10,319 bases of DNA, taken from assembly GCA_013329135.1 (NCBI GenBank), contig DUKU01000101.1:637-10955 (forward strand), in the 5' to 3' direction. This DNA is from Thermoplasmata archaeon. Its GTDB lineage: Archaea; Thermoplasmatota; Thermoplasmata; UBA10834. Positions within the stretch are counted from its first letter, which is position 1, and every line of letters begins with the position of its first letter. The translations under genes and the position numbers were made by a program. Shown in pieces: positions 5,661-10,319 of this stretch. The notes under the pieces were generated by a model that worked only from the letters and a program-made list of their open reading frames with translations, had not been told where the DNA came from and made no database searches.

Positions 5661-6707
5661 ATGATACTGACCACGAAATGGTTCGGCAGCTTCCTGTGCG
5701 ACGAGGGCAAGGTCAGGAAGGCCGCGCTGTTCCCGAAGAATCCCGCCGCCGTCGCCGAGAGGCTCGGGCGGATGGCCAGGGGCGAGGTCCTCGACGAGGA
5801 AATGTCCCTCGCGTCCTCTGCCAAGCAGGTGACGGACCGCAGGCTGGCCGAGTTCGGCAGGAAGGTCAGGTTCGATTCGTCGTTCATCAAGCCAGAGAAC
5901 TTCGGATTCTCCCTCGACATGTACAGGGAAGCCACGATAATCCTGGCTAAGGACTCTGTCAAGCGGAGCATCGGCCCGGACGTGCATCTGGGGCAGGCTG
6001 TCAGGGCGTATGACGACCTCGTGTTCACAGACAACATACTCTCCGAGAGACTGAGGGAGTGGTACGGGCTCCATTTCCCGGAGCTCGAAGTCATCCTGGG
6101 AGGCGAGTCTTATGCGAAGGCCGTCGCGGACCACGGCTCGAGGCCAGATGTGATGGCCGCTCTGAGCCTGAAGATGGATTCGATAGGTTCGGAGATAGAT
6201 GCTGCGGACCTGGAGTCCGTCAGGGTGCTATCGGGCGCGCTCAGGGAATCCTACTCGGCAAGGACCAAGCTTGAGAAGTATGTCGAGTCCAGGATGGCCC
6301 AGGTCGCTCCCAACATATCCGCCATCGCGGGCCCGGTCGTCGGGGCGAGATTGATCATGCAGGCCGGGAGCCTCAAGAGGCTCGCGTCGATGCCATCGAG
6401 CACGGTACAGCTCCTCGGTGCGGAGAAAGCCATGTTCAGGCACCTCAAGAAGGGCAGCAAGCCCCCGAAGCACGGCATCCTGTTCCAGCACATGCTCGTC
6501 CACACGGCCCCGGCATGGCAGCGGGGGGCCATCGCGCGCGCGCTTGCATCCAAGATATGCATGGCCGCGAGGGCAGACCTGTATTCGAAGAGCGACATAA
6601 CCGTGCTCCTGAAAGAGCAGCTCGACAAGAGGCTCGTGGAGATCAGGAAACAGCACGCAGCCCCTCCGAAGAGGGCGTCTGGCATGCCGAAGAAGCGTCG
6701 AAGATGA
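5661..6707 (+). CDS. nop5: Nop5 (Nop56/58-type) box C/D sRNP core protein
   Basis: Scaffold of the archaeal box C/D ribonucleoprotein that directs 2'-O-methylation of rRNA and tRNA; it bridges L7Ae bound to the guide RNA and the methylase fibrillarin. At 348 residues it is a typical short archaeal form. The N-terminal domain that binds fibrillarin covers about 1-115. A coiled-coil region with the conserved LHFPEL (137-142) follows. The Nop domain carries APNISAIAGPVVGARLI (216-232), GAEKAMFRHLKKG (253-265) and GILFQH (272-277). The tail is basic (MPKKRRR), as usual for RNA binding. The frame is open upstream to 5568, inside mtnA, but ATG 5661 gives the family N-terminus MILTTKWFGSF and stands at the right distance from a TATA-like box. 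Fibrillarin, commonly adjacent in archaea, is absent here; aIF5A follows after 52 bp. Confidence 0.96.
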   Translation: MILTTKWFGSFLCDEGKVRKAALFPKNPAAVAERLGRMARGEVLDEEMSLASSAKQVTDRRLAEFGRKVRFDSSFIKPENFGFSLDMYREATIILAKDSVKRSIGPDVHLGQAVRAYDDLVFTDNILSERLREWYGLHFPELEVILGGESYAKAVADHGSRPDVMAALSLKMDSIGSEIDAADLESVRVLSGALRESYSARTKLEKYVESRMAQVAPNISAIAGPVVGARLIMQAGSLKRLASMPSSTVQLLGAEKAMFRHLKKGSKPPKHGILFQHMLVHTAPAWQRGAIARALASKICMAARADLYSKSDITVLLKEQLDKRLVEIRKQHAAPPKRASGMPKKRRR

Positions 6708-6717
6708 CGGATAAGTA

Positions 6718-6726
6718 TTTTAAATA
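6718..6726 (+). promoter_or_regulatory. TATA box of the aIF5A-ureohydrolase pair
   Basis: TTTTAAATA is the strongest TATA match in the window, in the 52-bp gap after nop5. Its centre is 38 bp before the aIF5A ATG, predicting a leader of about 12 nt and separate transcription from nop5. Confidence 0.55.
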
Positions 6727-6759
6727 CCCAGGGATTACGGTGACGAGAAGTGGTTTTCC

Positions 6760-7146
6760 ATGGCATGGGAGCAGGCCGAGGTCAGGACCCTCAAAGAGGG
6801 TCGGTACATGAACATCGAGGATGAACCCTGCAAGATTGTGAGCATCTCGACCTCCAAGCCAGGGAAGCACGGTGAGGCCAAAGCGCGCATCGAGGCCATA
6901 GGCATATTCGACGGGAACAAGAGGTCCGTGGTCTACCCCGTCAAGCACAAGGTCCAGGTGCCCATGATAGACAAGAGGCAGGCGCAGATCACATCTCTGA
7001 TGGGGGCCGAGGTCCAGCTGATGGATCTGGAGACCTACGAGATGTTCCAGCTGCCCATCCCGGACGAGTTCAAGGACACCCTCAAGCCGGGCGAGGACAT
7101 CATGTACATCGTCGCGATGGGCCGCAAGAAGATCATGCGGGTGTAA
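6760..7146 (+). CDS. eif5A: Translation initiation factor aIF5A (hypusine-containing)
   Basis: Archaeal homologue of eIF5A and bacterial EF-P, which binds the ribosomal E site and helps peptide bond formation at slow sequences such as polyproline. The protein has 128 residues: an N-terminal SH3-like domain (about 1-70) and a C-terminal OB-fold (about 71-128). The modification loop SKPGKHGEAKAR at 32-43 contains K36, the lysine that deoxyhypusine synthase modifies with an aminobutyl group from a polyamine. Other family marks are the start MAWEQAEVRTLKEGRY and GIFDGNKRSVVYPV. ATG 6760 is the natural start. The stop TAA overlaps the ATG of the following ureohydrolase gene, so the two are co-transcribed and probably translationally coupled. 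The deoxyhypusine synthase gene is not in the window. Confidence 0.97.
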   Translation: MAWEQAEVRTLKEGRYMNIEDEPCKIVSISTSKPGKHGEAKARIEAIGIFDGNKRSVVYPVKHKVQVPMIDKRQAQITSLMGAEVQLMDLETYEMFQLPIPDEFKDTLKPGEDIMYIVAMGRKKIMRV

Positions 7147-8015
7147 TGATGCCAAGCCGCGGAATGCTGAGGTTCGCGGATGCGGTCGATAGTTACGAGG
7201 ATTCTGAGTTCGTTGTTCTAGGGGCGCCATTCGACAGGACCACGACGTTCAGGAGCGGAGCTCGGTTCGCCCCGACGACTATCAGAGAGGCGTCCTCGAA
7301 CTTCGAGAAGGAGCTGTTCGAGCACGGCGTCACGTTCGATGACATCAAATTACACGACGCTGGCGACCTCTACGAGGAGGGCACCGTGGACGACATGGTC
7401 TCCTCGATCAAGGAGGAGGCCGGAAGAATCGTCAAGGACGGCAAGTTCCTCGTGACCATGGGCGGAGAGCATTCAGTGACACCGCCTTTGGTGAAGTCCT
7501 ATGGGAAGGACATATCGGTAATCACGATCGATGCGCACCTGGACTACAGGGACACGTACCAGGGCCTCAAGAACAGCCATGCCTGCGCCCACAAGCGGAT
7601 TGAGGACATCGTCGGCAAGGGCAACGTCTTCGCCTTCGGCGTCAGGTCCATCTCAGGTGACGAGGATCACAAGTCCGCTCTCTACGGGGACGCGTTCAGG
7701 GTACATAGGGAGGGCTGTGAGGCCGTCTTCGAGGAGATGCTGAAGAAGCTCAAGAGGAAGCCAGTGTACCTGTCGCTCGACATAGACGGGATAGACCCGG
7801 CCTACGCGCCCGGGACGGGCACGCCTGAGCCATTCGGGCTCACACCATTCGATGTGAGGCACATCATCAATCGGCTCGGGGACAGGCTCGTCGGGTTCGA
7901 CGTCGTGGAGGTCTGCCCGCCGTACGATAACGGCAACACATCGATACTCGCGGCGAGGCTGATACGCGAGGTCATGGCGGTCAAATGGAAGGCGGCACAC
8001 GCGAAGAATGCCTGA
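7146..8015 (+). CDS. speB: Agmatinase-family ureohydrolase (SpeB-like)
   Basis: Binuclear manganese hydrolase of the arginase/agmatinase family, 289 residues. The expected reaction is agmatine to putrescine plus urea. All metal ligands are visible: H109 in GGEHS, D129, H131 and D133 in DAHLD, and D212 and D214 in SLDIDGIDP. The segment after DAHLD (YRDTYQG...SHACAHKRI) follows the agmatinase pattern rather than the arginase one, which has Asn/Ser-rich loops. The ATG at 7146 overlaps the aIF5A stop (TAATG); a second ATG at 7149 is an equal candidate. Linkage to aIF5A is meaningful: in Haloferax volcanii a related agmatinase-like protein encoded beside IF5A takes part in hypusine formation by acting on an agmatine-modified intermediate. 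Whether this copy acts on free agmatine, on modified aIF5A, or both cannot be decided from sequence. Its end faces glmM across 3 nt. Confidence 0.9.
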   Translation: MMPSRGMLRFADAVDSYEDSEFVVLGAPFDRTTTFRSGARFAPTTIREASSNFEKELFEHGVTFDDIKLHDAGDLYEEGTVDDMVSSIKEEAGRIVKDGKFLVTMGGEHSVTPPLVKSYGKDISVITIDAHLDYRDTYQGLKNSHACAHKRIEDIVGKGNVFAFGVRSISGDEDHKSALYGDAFRVHREGCEAVFEEMLKKLKRKPVYLSLDIDGIDPAYAPGTGTPEPFGLTPFDVRHIINRLGDRLVGFDVVEVCPPYDNGNTSILAARLIREVMAVKWKAAHAKNA

Positions 8016-8018
8016 TGG

Positions 8019-9395
8019 TCAGCCTCGGATGAGCTCCTCGACCCTCTTCTTGTACGACTCCGCGATGTCCCTGGCCTGGTCCGGGGTCTGCGCCTCCGAG
8101 AACACTCTGAATATGGGCTCGGTCCCGGACGGTCTGACGAGGACCCAGCTCTTGCCGGAGAATATCTTGACGCCGTCGGTGGTGTCCACCCTGTCGCCCT
8201 TGGCTGTGGCCGCGAGCCTGCCCATGACATCCTGCTTCTTCTCGTCGGGACATCTGGTCTTAGTCTTGTACTGTGAATAGGACGGTATCCGGTCAAGGAG
8301 GTCGGACAGCCTCCCGTGCTTTGCGACTATCTCCAACACCTTCGCGCCCGACATCGCACCGTCCCTGCAGTATTGGAGCTCGGGGAAGATTAGGCCCCCA
8401 TTCTCCTCGCCGCCGAAGACCGCGCCGCTCTCGATCATCGCGCGCGCGACTATGGGGGAGCCGACCATGGTGTACTCGACCCTCCCGCCAGCGAGTCTGA
8501 CCGCGTCCTCGACGCACATGGATGAGCCCACTGAGGTCACGACGAGCCCGTCCTTCCTCTCTCGGCAGGCGTAATGCGCCACGAGGGCCAGGCTCCGGTC
8601 GCCGTACATGTACCTGCCCCTGTCGTCCACGAATATCGTCCTGTCAGCATCGCCGTCGTGCACGAAACCGAAATCGAACCCTCCAGCCTTCACGAGCTCC
8701 ACGATGTCCTTGGTGTTGTCCGGCGTGGGCTCGCTGTTGTGGCCAGGGAAGGCGCCGTTTGGGTCGGCATTGAGCGTTACGTATCTGACACCGAGCCTCT
8801 CGAGGAGTTTCGGCGTGACTACAGACGCCGCCCCGTTGCTGCAATCCACCGCGACCCTGAGTTTGGCTTTCTTAATCGCGTCAGTGTCCACTAGAGAGAC
8901 GATTGCGTCGATGTACTCCCCGACGGCTGTGGCGTTTGGTCTGGTCCTTCCCACGTGCGCCCAATCGGCCCTTGTGAACGCACAGGTATGGAATAGGGCC
9001 TCGATTCGCTCCTCGTTCGACCGTGCCATCTCGGTCCCGTCGGGGTCGATGCACTTGATCCCGTTGAACTCGGGCGGATTGTGGGACGCGGTGATCATGA
9101 CACCCCCTGACGCCTTGTTCGTCTTGACGGCGTATTGGAGCGTCGGGGTGGGGACGATGCCGCAGTCGAGGACATCGCAACCGGCTGCCATGAGGCCAGC
9201 GGAGCATGCAGATCTGAGCATGTCGTTGGATGTGCGAGCGTCGGTGCCCATCATCACAGGCCCTTTCATGTACGAGCCTATGGCCAACCCGAGCCTCATG
9301 GCGAACTCGCAGTCCATGCCCTCGGTGTTGACGACTCCTCGCACGCCGTTCGTGCCGAACAGCCTCGGCGCCCTTGGTGCCACATTCGACTGCAT
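8019..9395 (-). CDS. glmM: Phosphoglucosamine mutase / phosphohexomutase (GlmM type)
   Basis: Member of the alpha-D-phosphohexomutase family, 458 residues, the archaeal length. It is expected to convert glucosamine-6-phosphate to glucosamine-1-phosphate for UDP-GlcNAc synthesis; archaeal members may also use glucose or mannose phosphates. The four active-site elements are intact: TASHNPPEFNGIK with phosphorylated S104, the magnesium loop DGDADR at 247-252, the sugar-specificity loop GEENGG at 329-334, and the phosphate-binding RPSGTEP at 421-427. The GEENGG type favours phosphoglucosamine or phosphomannose over strict phosphoglucose use. The ATG at 9395 has AGGAG only 3 nt upstream, too close for a good ribosome site, while a TATA-like box about 27 bp upstream suggests a leaderless transcript. 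It is divergent from the DUF47 gene and convergent with speB, so it is monocistronic. Confidence 0.94.
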   Translation of the reverse strand: MQSNVAPRAPRLFGTNGVRGVVNTEGMDCEFAMRLGLAIGSYMKGPVMMGTDARTSNDMLRSACSAGLMAAGCDVLDCGIVPTPTLQYAVKTNKASGGVMITASHNPPEFNGIKCIDPDGTEMARSNEERIEALFHTCAFTRADWAHVGRTRPNATAVGEYIDAIVSLVDTDAIKKAKLRVAVDCSNGAASVVTPKLLERLGVRYVTLNADPNGAFPGHNSEPTPDNTKDIVELVKAGGFDFGFVHDGDADRTIFVDDRGRYMYGDRSLALVAHYACRERKDGLVVTSVGSSMCVEDAVRLAGGRVEYTMVGSPIVARAMIESGAVFGGEENGGLIFPELQYCRDGAMSGAKVLEIVAKHGRLSDLLDRIPSYSQYKTKTRCPDEKKQDVMGRLAATAKGDRVDTTDGVKIFSGKSWVLVRPSGTEPIFRVFSEAQTPDQARDIAESYKKRVEELIRG

Positions 9396-9417
9396 CGGCT
9401 CCTGATATCCTGGTATC

Positions 9418-9426
9418 GAAATAAAG
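9418..9426 (-). promoter_or_regulatory. TATA-like element of glmM
   Basis: CTTTATTTC on the minus strand is centred about 27 bp before the glmM ATG, the spacing seen for nop5, and predicts a transcript starting at or next to the start codon. The rest of the 169-bp divergent gap is GC-rich. Confidence 0.4.
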
Positions 9427-9521
9427 CTATCCTGTTTCGACGAGGCGCGTCATTCCACAGGAAACGCGGGTCGAGGGAGGTCCGATTCCGAGGCAACGAT
9501 GTTGCGCGCTGCCCCGCAAGG

Positions 9522-9529
9522 ATTAATAG
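9522..9529 (+). promoter_or_regulatory. TATA-like element of the DUF47-PiT operon
   Basis: ATTAATAG is centred about 40 bp before the DUF47 ATG, giving a predicted leader of about 15 nt. Unlike most genes here, that leader contains a clear ribosome site, GAGGGGGG at 9551-9558, 6 nt before the ATG. Confidence 0.5.
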
Positions 9530-9564
9530 CCCAATGAGGTATGACTGGCTGAGGGGGGCGCTCA

Positions 9565-10194
9565 ATGGGTTTCAAGGAATGGATTATTCCTCAGGAGAAG
9601 CACTTCTTCGCGCTACTGGACCAGCAGGCGGACGTCGTCCTCGAAGGTGCTGAGGCTCTTCTGGACATGACTAAGGACTTCACCAACGTCGCCCAGAAGA
9701 GGGATAAGATCAAGGAGATCGAACACAAGGGTGACGATCTCGTGCACACGATCGCCGAGGAGTTGAACAAGACGTTCGTCACGCCGATCGATCATGACGA
9801 CATGTCCAAGTTGGCCTCTCGGATGGACGACATACTCGATTATGTCGAGGCAGCGGCCCATCGCATGTGGGCGTATCAGGTCAAGACCATGCCGCCTGAG
9901 ATGATCAAACTCACTGAATGTGTCCTCAGCTCCGTCAAGGAGGTCAATTGCGCAGTGAAAGACCTGAAGAATTTCAAGCACAAGAACGAGATAATCCAGC
10001 ACTGCATTGAGATCAACCGCTGGGAGAACGTCGGGGATGACATCACGCACGAGGCCGTCGCGAAGCTCTTCAAGGGGAGTGATGTGGTCGAGCTCATCAA
10101 GCTGAAGGAGATATACGAGCACCTTGAGATGGCCACGGACAAGTGCGAGGACGTCGCCGACGTGATCAAGGACATATTCATAAAGAACTCCTAG
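9565..10194 (+). CDS. DUF47 / PhoU-like phosphate transport regulator
   Basis: All-helical cytoplasmic protein of the DUF47 (PhoU_div, TIGR00153) family, 209 residues, the normal length. Family members resemble PhoU and are nearly always encoded beside PiT phosphate transporters, whose activity they are thought to control. Visible marks are the start MGFKEWIIPQEKHFF, the first helical motif IKEIEHKGDDLVHTI, and the repeated acidic patterns DDILDYVEAAAHR, WENVGDDITHEAV and ATDKCEDVADVI, which in PhoU-type folds line metal-binding sites. The second half repeats the three-helix arrangement of the first, as in PhoU. The ATG at 9565 has a good Shine-Dalgarno. The PiT gene starts 9 nt after the stop, so the two form an operon. 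The precise mode of control is unknown. Confidence 0.92.
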   Translation: MGFKEWIIPQEKHFFALLDQQADVVLEGAEALLDMTKDFTNVAQKRDKIKEIEHKGDDLVHTIAEELNKTFVTPIDHDDMSKLASRMDDILDYVEAAAHRMWAYQVKTMPPEMIKLTECVLSSVKEVNCAVKDLKNFKHKNEIIQHCIEINRWENVGDDITHEAVAKLFKGSDVVELIKLKEIYEHLEMATDKCEDVADVIKDIFIKNS

Positions 10195-10203
10195 GTGCGG
10201 CTG

Positions 10204-10319
10204 ATGGACGTCCTCGGTTTGCCTGCGCTTGCGATTGCCACAATCGTCCTCACTCTGGGATTCGAGTTTGTCAACGGGTTCCACGATTCGGCGAATTCCA
10301 TCGCCACAGTTGTCGCGAC
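10204..10319 (+). CDS. pitA: Inorganic phosphate transporter, PiT family (5' part)
   Basis: Start of a low-affinity, cation-coupled phosphate carrier of the PiT/PHO4 family in the cytoplasmic membrane. Only 38 codons lie in the window; the gene runs off the end. After a short start (MDVLG) comes a first membrane helix (LPALAIATIVLTLGFEFV) followed by the family signature NGFHDSANSIATVVA, whose Asn/Asp residues contribute to phosphate and cation binding. ATG 10204 is preceded by GGTG about 6 nt upstream and lies 9 nt after the DUF47 stop. Family assignment is firm despite the short fragment; pitA is used as a family symbol only. Confidence 0.88.
   Translation, partial: MDVLGLPALAIATIVLTLGFEFVNGFHDSANSIATVVA

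Noticed and set aside
1..10319. CRISPR arrays, insertion sequences, prophage or defence genes
   Set aside because: No regularly spaced repeats, transposase, integrase or terminal inverted repeats were seen; gene content is housekeeping and transport.

Overview
The window is archaeal chromosomal DNA from a moderately GC-rich genome (roughly 55-60% by eye). It carries a Nop5 box C/D RNP protein, a hypusine-containing aIF5A, an archaeal-type phosphoglucosamine mutase, a tRNA-Val with no encoded CCA, and TATA-like boxes about 25-30 bp upstream of start codons that lack Shine-Dalgarno sites. Protein character (aIF5A especially) suggests a Euryarchaeota/Thermoplasmatota-type lineage, but I cannot fix the taxon without a search.

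Layout. (1) 1-2985, plus strand: the 3' part of a peptide/nickel-type ABC importer operon, with the end of the permease DppC, the ATPase DppD, and the ATPase DppF. DppF has about 205 extra residues inserted between the third and fourth cysteines of its C-terminal Cys motif. (2) 2986-3244: a gap with no convincing gene. (3) 3245-4330, minus strand: a small NifX/NafY-type cluster-binding protein with a His-rich tail, preceded by a perfect 17-bp palindrome that looks like an operator, and a RimJ/RimL-type GNAT acetyltransferase. (4) 4438-4510, minus: tRNA-Val(CAC). (5) 4613-8015, plus: mtnA (methylthioribose-1-phosphate isomerase), nop5, aIF5A and an agmatinase-family ureohydrolase whose start overlaps the aIF5A stop. 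(6) 8019-9395, minus: glmM, converging on speB with a 3-nt gap. (7) 9565-10319, plus: a DUF47/PhoU-like protein and the start of a PiT phosphate transporter.

How the genes work together. The Dpp proteins form one importer. DUF47 and PiT form a phosphate uptake pair. The central plus-strand block has a polyamine/translation theme: agmatinase-family chemistry supplies putrescine or acts on an aIF5A modification intermediate, aIF5A carries the hypusine lysine, and MtnA recycles the methylthioadenosine released by spermidine synthesis. Nop5 belongs to rRNA/tRNA 2'-O-methylation, but its usual partner fibrillarin is not in the window. Most of the window is ordinary housekeeping. The most unusual items are the DppF insertion, the palindrome upstream of the NifX-like gene, and the translationally coupled aIF5A-ureohydrolase pair.
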